A stretch of 64,000 bases of DNA. Source: Lutjanus erythropterus. Its lineage: Eukaryota > Chordata > Actinopteri > Lutjaniformes > Lutjanidae. Position numbers and translations under genes: made by a program. Under the pieces are notes generated by a model, which was not told the DNA's origin, made no database searches, and saw only the letters and a program-made list of their open reading frames with translations. The stretch covers positions 36,631,263-36,695,262 of the forward strand of contig CM034606.1 in assembly GCA_020091685.1 (NCBI GenBank). The letters are read 5' to 3'. This document shows, in pieces, positions 1 through 14,000 of this stretch. Every line of letters starts with the position of its first letter. Position 1 is the stretch's first letter.

Positions 1-35
<35 letters not shown>

Positions 36-58
36 GTTTATGTATATATATATATCTA
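1..58. repeat. (TA)n microsatellite
   Basis: Alternating TA with a few G and C interruptions, running off the left edge of the window. Confidence 0.95.
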
Positions 59-190
59 TACAGTGGCAAGAAAAAGTATGCGAACCTTTTGGAATTTCAT
101 GGTTTTCTGCATTAATTTGTCATAAAATGTGATCTGATCGTCATCTAAGTCAAGGGTAACACATAAAAAATCATGCACATATTAAAAATG
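59..190 (+). mobile_element. Tc1/mariner-like element end (fragment)
   Basis: TA followed by CAGTGGCAAGAAAAAGTATG matches a common fish DNA-transposon terminus as I recall it, with the TA target typical of Tc1/mariner. Only the outer 100-130 bp are recognisable. Confidence 0.5.
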
Positions 191-483
191 TGTGCATGTT
201 AGTCTATAGTTGTGCATAAATAAAAAAAATTGTAAACTCTTGTTAAAGTCAAATCATGCATAGATTATGTAATGTATATTTTCTCCATGAGAATGCAACA
301 AGTTACAACTTTTCTAAATTACAAATACAGATTGCAGTGTTATGGGTGGGTTTTCGTCATTATGGATATGAATCTGACAACCATGAAATTACTGTCAAAA
401 CTACGTCACGAGGTGACAGGCATTATGTATCGAGTGGAAGATAACATCGATTCTACAAACTGCTCATGCATGAAAGATTAAAA

Positions 484-1018
484 AGCTCTGCTCTTAAGCT
501 AATTATTGTCCTAGCAAAGTTGTTTATGAGCTTAGCTTATAAAGTGAGGGAAGACATTAAAAATGAAAAGTAACTAAGCTATATGTTTGTAAAATCACCA
601 AATAAATCAGTATAATGCAATAAATCTAACATAGTGTTTCAGCAGGTCATTTTTCCCGTTTGCTCCATGTCCACTTTAAATTTACATGGTATATAATCCT
701 CACACTAAAATAATGATGAAGCAACTACAGACACTTTGAATACTTTTTACCAGTGTCTGTTTTGAATTGCTGATATTGCAGTTCAGATCACTGATTAGAA
801 AATTCATTGTCATTTATCACAGAAAATCTTAAATCAGTTACGTTCATTTTACTTTGGTTTGGCGAAAAACTTATGTGATCTTCACATCTGTATCATCAGG
901 AGATAGTGTCAGACTGACAGTGTCATGTTTAAATCTGGTGTAGTTTTATTGTTTAATGTGCAGGTTTTTAAAATAAACAGCAGCATTAAGACCACATTTA
1001 GTGGATCAGTAATTTTCT
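484..1018 (+). repeat. Dispersed repeat, copy of the inner part of the 15178-16893 element
   Basis: This stretch aligns almost throughout with 15640-16200, sharing for example CTAATTATTGTCCT, CATGGTATATAATCC, AAATAATGATGAAGCAACTA and AAACGGCAGCATTAAGACC-like blocks. The terminal repeats of the larger copy are not present here. Confidence 0.8.
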
Positions 1019-1154
1019 GACAGCATTCTTCTTATCCTGCTTTATTTGCAGCAACAGTGTTGCTTTTTGCCATAATGTATTTTGTATATTTTCCACAGCT
1101 CCTAATTATAACAACTTTGTGCTGCTGTGACACTGCTGCAAATGAAGCATCAGA

Positions 1155-1410
1155 AGAAGACTCTTGGCTTCACACAGGACACAAACGCCAGTCTCCTGGG
1201 TGAAAGTTCTGTGTTTGTCTCATCCTCACCTCATACCTCATACACAGACTTTTCGCTGTTTATACTACATATCTGACTTCAACAGCACATCAACAGTTAA
1301 GGGATGCCTTCAGAAATGATACTTCAATGGTACCTACAATGTCATAGTTTGAAGCCATGACCAAGCTTGTGTATGTAATGCTTTGGGAGTGAAAACAAGC
1401 CCTTTGCTTT
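1155..1410 (+). repeat. Dispersed repeat, copy 1 of a pair with 7300-7545
   Basis: Shared blocks include GACACAAACGCCAGTCTCCT and TGGGAGTGAAAACA, in the same order and orientation in both copies. The family is not named. Confidence 0.7.
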
Positions 1411-2224
1411 TAGCATTTTGGTCTCCTTCCGAGCCAGTTTCCTGCTTTGTTTCATTTCTTCCTAAATTGAGCTTTGATTGATCAAAGTGTGTACACAATT
1501 AAATAAAAAACAATGGTTACAATTATACAATCTAGGACAGCAGCCATGTAATTAATCAAAGAGGCGTAGGTTCAATTATGGTCATTATTGTGGCTGCAGT
1601 TTCTGGTGTTATTGTATTAGATCACACCCTCTCTGTGTCTCATTGACAAAGTGCCAGTCCCACCCTTTAGAAAACATCACACATTATATGATTACTCTCA
1701 TTTTGTCTCGTCTTCAGAGCAGAAACTCAGTGGTTCACCTTCAACAGATGAATATTGTGAACAGATGAATTATTGAGCAGTGTTATTCATTTACCTGGAG
1801 TTAGTTACAGGTTAAAAGTAGTAGCATCCCAAATATAATGCTTCGGCATGTTCAACAGTCCCCCGGTATTTACAGAAAGAGGCCACAGTTGTTCTCTGAC
1901 TCTGACCCACGATTGGCCCTCACATGCTTCACTAAATATAGACATCCTGCAACACCTGTTGCCCTGGTGATTGATAGAGGGCGAGACGGTTTGTATTTAG
2001 AGATTAAAGGGGCATAATTGCTTTTGCTGCAAGTGGGACTTCCAGAAGAGAGGAGTGGAGCAGGCTGATTTAAGACTATCGACTGTGGTGCAAAGTACTC
2101 AGACACTGTACAGTTCTGAAGTACTTGTGAATGTTTTTATTGTATGCTTCTTACATTTCTACTAAATTTTGGAAATATATATCCTACTTTTTATTTTACT
2201 ACATTGATTTGACAGTTGTAGTTA

Positions 2225-2560
2225 CTTTTCAGGTGCTGCAAAAATTAGTTGATTAATTGATTAATCATCAACTATTTAATTAATCTCCAACTATTCTGAT
2301 AATAGATGAATTGTTTTGAGACTACTTTTTAAGAAAAAATGTCCAAATACTCTGATTTCAGATTCTCACATGAATGAACACATGTATATTTTCTTTAGTC
2401 CACCTCTTTAGTCCATTATGAATAAACTGAATATTTTTTAATTTGGGGCAAAACAAGACATTTGAAGACATCACCTTGGACTTTGGGAAACAGAGATCAA
2501 CATTTTTCACCGTTTCCTGACATTTTGCATGAACAACTAAGGGAGTAAGAAAATATTAAT
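2225..2560 (+). repeat. Fish dispersed repeat rich in ATTAAT palindromes
   Basis: It begins GTGCTGCAAAAATTAGTTGA with alternating ATTAAT motifs, then a segment ending with CCGTTTCCTGACATTTTGCA. An inverted copy lies at 38575-38875 and a partial one at 42015-42190. Confidence 0.7.
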
Positions 2561-2659
2561 CCATTTGAGTAGCACAGTATTATGTTTTGTGATACTGTAT
2601 CAATTCTCAAAAACACTGTACTGTGATATCATGATACATGCATAGATTCATGGCAGCGG

Positions 2660-3205
2660 TTTAATTTGTGTTGTGTTTAAACACAATCTTTCCTCAAGAA
2701 GTACAGATACTGTAAAAAAAATGATGCCAGTAAAAGTACTGATTCAACTTCCTTACTACAATAAAAGTGAAAAAGGACATTCTCTGAAATGTTCTCAGAG
2801 TATTCAAGTAACAAGTCGTCCTCTGAAGAACATTTCTGCCAGCTGTTTCTGTTCGAAGCTAAATGAATCTCACCTTTCCTTCACAACTGAGTCTCCCTCT
2901 CTCTCTGCTTTGTCTCATTGCATGTTTTATGTTATTTTCTTCTTCTTATGCCTTTTATGTCATCAGAAAGTGTCATGCATTGATTCAAAATAAAAATAAT
3001 CGATAACCCCCCAGATTCATTAAAACAAGTAACAAGCCTGGTTTGAAAATGTAAAGAGTGGAGAGTACAGATGTTGGTGTTGAAATGTAGACAGTAAAAG
3101 TAAAAAGTTGTCAGAAAAATAAGTACTCAAGTGAAGTACAGGTACCTGGAACCTCTGCTTAACAACAATAATGGAATATTGGTACTTATTTACTTCCCAC
3201 ATCTG
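2660..3205 (+). repeat. Element related to 40195-40612 and 3484-4330
   Basis: It shares with 40195-40612 the blocks CCTCTGAAGAACATTTCTGC, AGTCTCCCTCTCTCTCTGCT and a tail with AAGTACTCAAG and ACTTCCCACATCTG. The central TC-rich stretch is short here. Confidence 0.65.
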
Positions 3206-3483
3206 AAATTAGATATTTAAAAAATCGCAATATGCCACTTTGCTTACAGTAACGCAATGGAATATATCACAATATATTGAATTGCAACCCCTTTATCATG
3301 ATACATAGTGTATTGCCAGATTCTTGCTAGTACACAGTCTTATAATTAACTAATCTATCAGCTGAAAATGATTGACAAATTTATCAATAATGAAAATAAG
3401 TTGAAGCCCTATTTTCAGATTAAAATATGATCAGCTCATAAAATACATTGTTAAAGATTAGGGTGTTTAGTATTCCCATGAGC

Positions 3484-4330
3484 AGAGGTGGAAAATAACA
3501 AAGTATAAATATTTTATTACTATACTTGAATTTTCAGATATCTGTACTTTACCTGAGTATTTACTTTTGACTTTAAAATTCCTACATTTTATACTTTTAA
3601 TGTATTTGAGTGGATTGGTTATTTCTATTTTGTCACTGTGTGTTGCGTTCCAACATTAAGACTGACTTCAGCAAAAAGACAACAAGACAAAGGACGTAAA
3701 AGACCACAATGATGAAGACAAAGACATAACAGGACAAAAACATTTGAATGATATATCAAGATGAATAAACAACATAAAAAATGGATAATCTGCCACAATG
3801 TAACTATACAAAAACAGATGAAAAAACAAGATTAAAGTGATGTAAAAGATGTAACAAGACCACAATGACATAAAAGACAAAAAGATTTAAAAGATGTATC
3901 AAGAAGTAAAAACAACATAAAAATCATCAAAATGTAACAAGACAAAAAAGACGTAGCAAGACGAAAAAAGACGCAATAAGACAACAAATATGACATCAAA
4001 ATGTGATATGACAAAAAAAAAAAACCTGACAATACAAAAATTATGTTAAAAACAAAAACTGCATAAAAGACAAACAAGACACAAAAAATGATTTATCAAG
4101 ACATAAAAACGACATAAAATCTAACAAGCCAAAAACCAAAACCAAAACAGGAAAACAAAGAAAAAAAAGAATCTGCTAAAATTTAACAATATAAAAAAGA
4201 TGTCACAAGATAAAAATGACACAACTGGACAAAAAAGACGTAACCTAAAAAACGTAAGAAGACTAGAAAAAGATCTAATGAGACAAAAAGATGTGAGATG
4301 AAACAGACAGACTAAACAGGCTGCTTGAGG
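3484..4330 (-). repeat. Inverted relative of the same element, with a long degenerate tandem core
   Basis: It begins CAGAGGTGGAAAATAACAAA, the reverse of the tail of the 2660 and 40195 copies. From about 3660 to 4320 it becomes a run of imperfect repeats of a GACAAAAAAGATGTAACAA-like unit, so the + strand is very poor in T. Confidence 0.65.
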
Positions 4331-4379
4331 ACAGAATGTGTGCACTTTGTCCACCTCTGCCCATGAGGTGTTTGCCAAG

Positions 4380-4833
4380 GAAAGTGAAAATATATAATTA
4401 TGTGGAAGTGATCACATTGGACTGTATCAGTAAAGAGTTATTGTCACTGTGTAGACCTGTAGGTTCTCCTGGCCAGTTTTATTTTAGTCCAGTATTAATA
4501 AAACTCCTCTCTGTGGATGCTGGGATGAAACCTGACTCATTAAGCTGATGATTGTCTTCCTTTGTGGTGTAAATGTTTGTGAAGGCTATCAGAGGGACCC
4601 CGGGCAGTCAGAGAGGGAGTAATAGACTACAGAGTCAATAAGAGCTCTCCCCGGAGGCCTGAGCTCAGTGTGTGTGATGTGTGTGTGGATGATGTGGTGT
4701 TTACTGCCTCAGCAGCCTCCGCGCACAGCACTGCTGGAGCATAAAGCCGAGCTGACGGATCACAGTGGCTCTCCACAGGGACAGAGCGGACACACGGAGC
4801 TGCCGCGGAGGAAACAGGACAAGCAGAGGAAAC
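4380..4833 (+). promoter_or_regulatory. kcnk18 5' flank and probable 5' UTR
   Basis: This short stretch between the repeat block ending near 4330 and the start codon is the only repeat-poor DNA upstream of kcnk18. It becomes GC-richer from about 4590. I see no convincing TATA box or initiator, so the promoter location is inferred from position only. Confidence 0.4.
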
Positions 4834-5074
4834 ATGTCGGTGGCTCTGAAGAGAGGGATCAGCGCTAAGGCCGAGTCCAGAAAGTGCGCTGCGCGTCTCT
4901 GGAGGCTCTTTCCTCACCTGCTGCTGTGTCTGTCTCTGGTGGCGTACGCAGCGCTGGGTGCGCTCCTGTTCCGGCACATTGAAGGACCGAGCGCATCCGA
5001 CAACAAGACCCAGATAGAGCCAGATTACCAAAACTTCCTGGGTCAGATCGTCAGCACCGTCCAGAACTTAACCA
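4834..5074 (+). CDS. kcnk18: kcnk18 coding exon 1
   Basis: It encodes residues 1-80: a basic cytosolic N-terminus, TM1 and the start of the extracellular cap. The donor is GTAAGT and the exon ends after the first base of a codon. The opposite strand is also open across this GC-rich exon (about 4627-5031), but that translation looks like a shadow of the exon. Confidence 0.92.
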
Positions 5075-8000
5075 GTAAGTGGCCACAGATAGGTAGTACA
5101 ATCAGATACTACTGTGGAACCACCCGATATTTATGCACTGTGACAACTGTTTTATTCTCTGATTTATTTTTCTTTACATTCTAATGATGCTAAATTCACT
5201 TGGACCACGTCATGTGCCTTTCCCTATCACATATGAATGATTCATGACTCATTACTCCGAGCTCTGATTGATTTGCTCTACACTCAACATTTCTCCGTAT
5301 TTTCAGATAACGTCTCCTACACTCATGAGGACATAGTGAACGACGTGGAGACTAAGATACAACGCGGGTTCAAGTCCATATGGCTGCAGAGACCTAACAG
5401 GTGGACATTTTTTGGCTCCATGTTCTTCTGCTGCACAGTCTTCACTACAGTTGGTGAGTCAACAGGATGATCGGAGCCAGCTGATGACTTACTGGAGTCA
5501 AAGATCTCAGACTTTTACAGGCACATTTAAAGTTTTTATTTCTAAAAGTCTGTTCACAAATGTGTCAAAATCTGTGTGTGAGCACTTCTCCTTTGCCAAG
5601 ATAATCCATCTCACAGGTGTGACAGGTATTTGCCTAGTATTCCTGATGTTGTATTTACACCAAAAGTGAAATGAATAGTTCATTTAAGTTTATTGCATAG
5701 ATATAAGGAACTAGATAGTGAGTGCAAAGATGGTGCCCATTCAGCCCACTCAGTTACTCAACTGATGCATTAGAGAACAAAGTTTTCTAGATTCTGCATA
5801 TATGCACACATTAATTCCAATCCTGACCCTAGGCCTAAACTGTTTGTGACAAGTGTTTGGACATCAACATCATTATGTCAACACACAGTGCTGTCAACAT
5901 TTTGTGAACAACTTGAGATCTCTGAAAGCTTTTAGACTACTGTTCAGAGAGTTTATACTAATGACAAATGTTTCTTTAAAGCTGCTATAATTATTTTATT
6001 AACACTGACTCAAGTGACCAAGTGAAATATGAAAGGTGTTGTTCATACTGAAGAACACACAGAGAATTGTCACTTAACTCTGGAACCTCCTCAGCTCTGA
6101 AGAGCTTTTCAGTTTTTCAGCTAACTGTTTTGGTTTTACGGCTCACAAATTTACAGTTTTGGTTCTGTTCTGTTGGTTCTTTTGTGCTCATCAAATTTGT
6201 TTCCAGCAGCAGAGGCAGCTGTTTTCACTGTTCACAAGCTGGTGGACATAGTGAAGCATTCACAGGACTTGGTAGAGACCAAAAGCAGAAGAGTGAATGT
6301 TAGACTTACATTCATCAAGCAGATATAAACATGACTGTAAATGAATGCTAATGTTGCTCCATGACAACTTAATGTGTAAAATAGTCAGTTGTTGGCTAAA
6401 AAGTTTGCCATATCAACTTTATATTTTGATCATATGTCAGTGTTGTGTTTACAGCCTGTTGCACTGCTCTCAAGGGGAAAACAAATCAATGAATGCAGGA
6501 TATAGAGTATTCCAGTATTTAATTTGGTCAATTATTTTGGTATTTTTGTATATTGTGCATAAAAAACATGTTCCTACCTGTATGGCAGCTTGATTAGTGG
6601 CCCTGCACTTGAAACTATGACACTGTAGGTACCCCTCTGGCATCAGTTTTGCATGTGCAGGGCTTCGTGGTCAAGTTAGCCATAATAAATACACAATGTC
6701 TGGGTAGTCTTATAAAATAAAGGCACAAAGACTAGTTTGGTGAGTTCAGGCAACAAAACTACTTTGTTAGTTTTAGTATGGGCTAAAATAAGGCTGTTTC
6801 TTGCAAAATTTCACATACATAATGCATACATCATGTATGTAAGTTATGTATATAAGTAACTAATGGTGTTAACGTAATGTAAAAAGTCATAGTTACATAA
6901 CTTAAATAATGTCTTAAAAAGAAGTCAACGTTGACTAAGGTTGTCAAAAAAAAAAAAAAAAATACAAAGTAACGATACTTTTTTTCAAAGCGTTAAAAAA
7001 CAATACAGTACTGGCATTTCATAGCATCAAAAGTACCAAAGTTATTCCAAAACCAGTTCTTTTCAGTCTTTATTGTGGTGTAGCATGTAGCAAAACCAGA
7101 CAGTGTTGGGTGAATGTTTCTGTACCAGCACTGTATGCAGATTATTAACAAAGAAAAAGAAAAAAATATTCTCTTTTATGTTGTTGGAGACTTTTTTCTT
7201 TTTGACGTGTTACCAAAAGAGGTATTGAGAATCATTTTGTTATGGGTATTGTGTCAAAATTTAAAATTATGGCGTATTGTGACAACTCTGATGTTGACTA
7301 TTGGTTTCTCACGGGACACAAGCCCCAGTGTCCTGGGTGAAAGTCTCATGCCAGTATGACCTATCCAACCACCCACCTGCTTCAAACATGGGCTTTTTAC
7401 TGTTGTCTGACTTTGACATCACATTAAAGCATAATGCCTCCAGAGATGATGCCACAGGGGTACTTACAGCATCATAGTCTGAAGCACGGGGGCACTGACC
7501 AAACTGCTGTGTTTGATGCATTGGGAGTGAAAACAGGCTGTCAAATTTTATTTCAAGAAAATGTCCCTCTGTCTGTTTTAGAGTCTCTCTACTCAAATAT
7601 CAGTAGATCTCCTGGCAACTGATCTGTTTTACAGCTCAACCTGTTGTCACATGGTCAATTAGCTAATATGTGGCTTGCAAATAAGGAGTCCACTGATAGG
7701 ACACTGCCAAAATGTTAAATAGCCTGAAGTGTGCATCGTAACCTACGAAAACCAGCCTAACAGTAACACAGTCCTCAGTACTTAGTGGTAAAATTCATCA
7801 TTCTCTCACTCCATGGCTCTGTTTCCTGATGCTTTAGCAAAATTTATGAATAAATATTCATAGTGGAGATTGATTGTTGGCTAAGTTCTTTACACTCTTA
7901 AAAATTATGGATAATACTACTACCGGGCCATGCATAAGAGAAAAATGAGAAGAGGAATGCAGAATCTCCCAAACAACGGAAACAGAAAAAAAACAACAGA

Positions 8001-11000
8001 ATAAAAAACTGAAAAAACCTCCACTCGTCTGGTGTAATCCAAGTCTCCAAAAGTCCTGACATGCCAAGTTGACAAAAAAAAAAAGTATTATTTACACTGC
8101 GTTCACATGCACACTGTCTGAACTGAATGTGTGTGGTGTGACAGTGTGCAAACAGCATGTCAGGACTTTAGACTTGGATTATGCCAGATGAGCAGTATGG
8201 AGGCATTTTCTATTTTTTCCAGTTGTTTTTTATATTTGAAAACTGGTCACCATTCACTTCCATTGTTTGGGAGATTCTACAACACTGTTTTTCTGTGAAA
8301 TTCCAGCAGTGTTTTGTGGACTAACAAAATAAACCCAACTTTCAATCAGCATGAGGGTGAGGAAATAATGACTGAATTTTCAGTTTTGGATGAACTATTC
8401 CTTCAAGAATAAAATTCAGATGTCGAGAAAAAAACTAAAAGGTTGAGAATAAAGTTGAAATGTTGAGAATAAAGTCAAACTAAATCAGAAGTGGGAGTTT
8501 CAGTTTTCTGAGAATAAGGTCAAAATGTTGAGAGTAACGTGAAATTTCAAACCTTTTCAAAAAACACAAAAACCTTGATTTCAACTATTCTTTTTGTAAT
8601 CTGTCTCCTGGAAGTCCCCATACTTTATGGAAGTAATGGAAACATTGTGTGAGTCATCATGCAAAGTAACTGCTCTTAATCTCGTGGACTGTGGTACAGA
8701 TAAATGTACCTGGTGGCTGGGAGGTTGTGTATCTCAAAAGAGGATTCAAAGTGTAGTCAGAGAGCTGTTGATAACTCACTGTGTGAAACACCCTGAGGTC
8801 AGATGACCAAACTGCACTGAGACATCACTTTAGAAACAAGCCTGTGTATGTCATTCTTGTATGTTACAAGTTTTTTTCTTTTGTGGTCTGTATTACTTAC
8901 AAGGTTACAAGATTCTTTTATTATTGTACAACACATGGTTCTATAATGAGATGCTTAGTTGTTGTCTCCTTTATGCTACTCACAAAACTCATAAATCTTT
9001 GTGTGGTTTGTGTGGCTTTGCTGTTAATGACTGTGCTCAGCTCGTTTCATTGACATTGCCAGGCAGTCGAAGTGACTATGTGTAACAGACAGAAAGCCAT
9101 TTGTATACATGTCAAGGTTCTAGTTTTGCTCAAAATAATACTACTCTTTGCCAGTGTTAGATACGTTACTCTCAAAGTGAAATACATTACACACTTCTTT
9201 ACAATATTTCTGCCTATATAAAGTAATAACACTATTTTTGACTTTCACCAAAAGAACCACAGAAATACAACTAGCTATCACAACATGGAAACAAGTAATG
9301 ATCGCAATGAAAAAATGTCTCAATACTGTACTGGACTGTGAGGATGTCTTCATGAAATCACATGGTTAATTATTTGATTTAATTATTTTTGTTTTATTTT
9401 ATGAAAGGACTGCTACTGACTGCTGCAACTGTACATAATTCAAACGTTCATTGCTAGAGGCAATTCATGGCAAATTTTTGCACATTCTTGAGTCATGGCT
9501 GCTACTTTTATTTATTTATTTTTTATTTAAGAATAAAAGAAGCACTTTTCTTTATTCTTTCAATATCACAGTAAATATATAGTGGACTTTTTATTATGGT
9601 ATTATTATACCTTGAATTTCTGGTTACATCCCTTGATTTAGAACAATTAAATAGCCTAGGCACCTCTTTTGCATCAAGTTTGCTGAAAGCTGGCTATGTA
9701 GTTAAAATACTGTAGCCTTGTAACAGACCAATTTCCTTCATGCCTAGTGTTAGACTGTGTCTGCTCAGAACATGGTGGTTTATATTGGTAATTGTCATTT
9801 TTGTGCTGGTTTGTAGCTCTGACCACTAGCCAGGTGGCTGTTGCATTTTTAACATAGTAAGTCCACCATACCGGCTTTTCAGTGGCTTGCTGTGATGAGG
9901 AAACTTCCCCCCGTCACAAGGGAAACATTTCAGCTGTGGCACTAGATGACAGGTCAGGAGGTCACCAAAGTTATTAGGAATTGTCTGTAAGAATCCACAC
10001 AAGATTAACTGACAATGCTGCCAGTAGTTACTGAGATACTTTTTGGACCTAGAACATATTGTTTACTGGGTACAGTACAGACATGTAATTATTTGTGAAA
10101 AATCAGTGAGTGGTAAGTTTGTGAAACATTTTTATTCATGAAAATAAATCACAGAGTGGGCCTAGGCTATGAAACCTCAAGATATTCCTTGCAGCTGTTT
10201 GTAGTAACATTTCTAGAATAATTAGGAACTTAAAACAATTTAGTAACTGGAACTTTACCACAACATTTGCAGAAATATTATAATCTATTAAAAAAATGTT
10301 CATGAAGTAGCAGTATTTTCACTCTAATGCCTTGTTCTTCTCATGCAGACAATAGGTGATGTGATAACACACAAGAGAAGAAAAGATTAAATGCTAATTT
10401 AGCAGGCATGAATTAAACATTTGTCTAATATTTAATGCTATCTGATGATTACTGTAAGCCCTGCAGCTGAACAAGTGGACATTTGTGCTGTGAAATGGTG
10501 AAATAACTTTGGCTAAATAGGGCTGGGCGGTATGACAAAATTTTCATATCACATCTTTTTATAAAAATCATATCGTTTCATGGCATTTGAGAAAAGAATT
10601 ACTGCAGCTGATTGGCTTTAAATCCCACGCTAGTCGGCACCAGAAATACTAGTTAGTTAAATATTTATCAATCTTTCATTCATGCATGATGCCATTTATC
10701 TGTTGCCTCTAAGATTTTATGCAGCTTCCTGCCACTAGTTGGGGCTGCGGGACTGCAGCCCCTCTCACCCAGCATGTATGAACCGATCGCCGTGGCAACC
10801 CCGGATGTTTACATCAGCAAAGTTGGACAGACGAATGTAGACTGTGACAGAATAAGCTGATATATATTCACTCGACTGGAGAAACGTGACCACATTAAGG
10901 ACAGATACAGACATAAACCTGCAGGCGGAGATGCTGCTGCTACTAGCTGCTAATGTTAGCCACATTGTGTGTCAGGCTGGCAGCTAATGTTAGCTCTGGG

Positions 11001-14000
11001 TCACTTACCTGCAGACACTGTGACCCTCTTCGATCTGAAAAGGTGAAGCGTTTAGTGAGTTATTGTCATGTTTTGTACATTAATGAGGCTTGTATTGCAC
11101 AGCACAAAGTAGCGCGCATTTCAGCAGCATTTAAAGTACGATTTGTCGATTGTAGACTGTGACTAATGGCTTCAAATGACTCTTAATACACACACTATTT
11201 TTTCGGACAGTGTTTAACATTATAAATTAATAAATTGTGCTAAATTTTAACTGCTTTCTGAGTGTTTTCTTAGTATTAGACTAGTCTAAATTAAATTTTG
11301 CATCTAATCAACAGAGAAATTAGTTGCCAGGAACATCCCTAGTACACACGCTCAAGCACGCCTGTGGTGTTTGTGTGCAGCAGTGAAATGGGTCCCCGCT
11401 AAAACACTTTCCCGCTGCACACATTCCAGACGTTGTTTGGGCTATTCACCGGTATGGTGGTATGTGAAAGATTCATATCATAACGAAAACAAAGACCGGT
11501 TTTCAGTACGAACTGGTATACCGCCCAGGCCTACTGTAGTACTATTTGTTTAATTTTGGAGCGGCCATAACTCAGTCTGTTAGGACTTGGCTTTGGAACC
11601 AAAGGGTTGCTGCTTCAAGTCCTGCACAGACCAAGTACAGAGAGTGGACTGATAGCTGGAGAGGTGCCAGGTCACCTCCTGAGAACTGCCGAGGTTCCCT
11701 TGAGGAAGTCATTGAGCCAATCGCTCCTCAGGGCGCCTGACTGTATGTATGTGTGCAGACTCCTTGTTCTGACATCTCTCCGATGCATGTCTGTAGCTCC
11801 TTTTTGTGCATGACTGTGAATTTCAGGTGTGTGTATATATGAACAATGTACAAGAGGGCGACAAATATAATTTAATAGAGCATACCTTCTTCTAATTACA
11901 GGGATGTGCATATGTATGCACACACGCTAATATTGTGGCTTGTTTCAGGCCATTCAGCCTGTTCCTATGGTCACATGACATGAATGGTCGACTGACTTTA
12001 TGAAGAGTTTCATCATGTTGAACGTGTAAATATTATGTATCCACTCCTTGTCTGTCTGCTGACAGATACCTCTCAGTGAAGGAAGAACAGATTATGTGAA
12101 CAGTAAGCGGCCTGTTTCCTCATTTGGAGAGGAAAAATGGGCGAAGCAGCATTCATCTGCACCCAAGGAACCAGTGGTCCATTTACTGAGATGAACAGCA
12201 GGCTCTTCACAGAGTAGGGTTCATGGCACAGAGTCCTGTTTCACACTGGGTTGTTGATACTGGGACGCTGTGTCATCTCTGACTGTCAGTGCTTGTGCTC
12301 ACGTGACAATAAAAACCATTTCTGATTTTATTATTGTTTGGACGCTAAAATTATGTTTTGATTTTTTTTTTAATTTCTTTATTTATTGTAATTCTAATAG
12401 GACTATTGGCAGGGGTAGAAGTAATAACTAATTACAAATACTGAAGTTACTTGAGTATGCATGCAATATGCATGCAATCTATTTAGTTAATTTTAAAATG
12501 AATTGAGTAGTGAGTACAATTTGAATTCATATCTAAACCTTTCATCTGCATTTTAGTAGCCAATCAGGTGATCAGCTCACAAACAGGCCAATGAAAACCA
12601 GGATGTATGGACGAAAAACTAAACAGTGCAGCAGCACAGGTTTTGAGTAAGGATGTTAATGATTAATAATTAACTGATTAATCACCACTGAGAATTTAAA
12701 CAATTAAAAATATATTCATGGATATTTAATCAATAGTCTAGAAATAACAGTAAATAACAGTTTGTCTGGCAGAGCCATGTGTTGAAAAGGAAACTTAAAC
12801 TTAGAATGAGAAAAAATGACAAAATAAGGCACAAAAAATTGAAAATGAGAAAAAAAAATGAAAAAAATATAAATGATTAGTCAATTGTAAGCATTCCAAC
12901 TATGAAATGAACAAAATTTGTAGACTGTGAGCACTGAGCAGAACAGAGAAGGAGCCGGGAGAGATTCAGACGAAAGATTCAAAGAAACCGAAACCCCTCA
13001 GACTGAATGTTGCCCCATCAGGGGGTTAAAAAAAAACAGCTCAGCAGAGGCAAGGATATATGGACCAGAGAGGAGGGAATCCCCACCGTCACACCCTGGT
13101 ATTACTGAGTGAATTGCAAACTAACAAGCTGATCTCCTAAAAAAAGATTATGGCTGCCTGCTTTTATTTCTTTGTGTGGCTAGTGTGACTCATAATCAGA
13201 TGGCAGCTGTTTTTGGATGGTTTGAATATCTGAGGACTGACAGGCAGACAGTGTGTGCGTTGTCACTTAGGGCATCTGGGTAATTGTGATACCATTTCTC
13301 ACTTTTTTCAGAATTATACCAACCAATCAACCAAATGATAGAGACAATAATCAGCAAATTAATCAATAGTGAAATAACCTTTAGTGGTCATATTATACAA
13401 AAGAATAGCTCCATCTCAACAAACTACAACAGCAAAAAGCTGTTTTTACATGAATGCATAAGTAATAGCAAATCTGGTGATATAAAATATAGTATAACAG
13501 TTGCAAGAAGACATTTGTCAGCACTGAATGGTTTAACTATAATATTTGAAGGACGAATTTGTGATATATTTCCTGTAACAAATGATAAAGTGAACTCAAG
13601 TTGAAATACTTGCTGCCCTTAACATGAACGCTAGAGCTGCAGTATCCTCCTCTGAAATTTCTGTTCTAGACCAGAATGACTGATTTGTATGTCCATTTCA
13701 CATATTAATAGTTAAGAGTTCAAATTAATGCAGAATTTTTTTCAAAATAGTAAATGTCAGTTTATGAGTTGCAGGGCAGATCTAGAAGTTGAGGAGATTT
13801 GGGGCTAAGCCCAGAGACTGCAACCAATTTGCAATTGGTTGCCAGAGTTTGTCACAGTTATGACTTCTGTATCACTTTCCATGGTATTGATCAGCTGGAC
13901 TGGAGCAGATTTCTTGTGGGGTTTTTGTTTGAGAGTTGGTTGGATGCTGGCATTCAGCATGTTTGGTGCTGCTCAGTGACTTAGAGTTTTGGGGCAGGAC

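Noticed and set aside
4627-5031. 134-codon open frame on the - strand
   Set aside because: It lies opposite kcnk18 exon 1 and its flank; no recognisable domain. A shadow of the GC-rich exon.
13335-13604. 89-codon + strand frame inside kcnk18 intron 2
   Set aside because: AT-rich, no homology recognised, and no plausible splice to kcnk18 coding exons.
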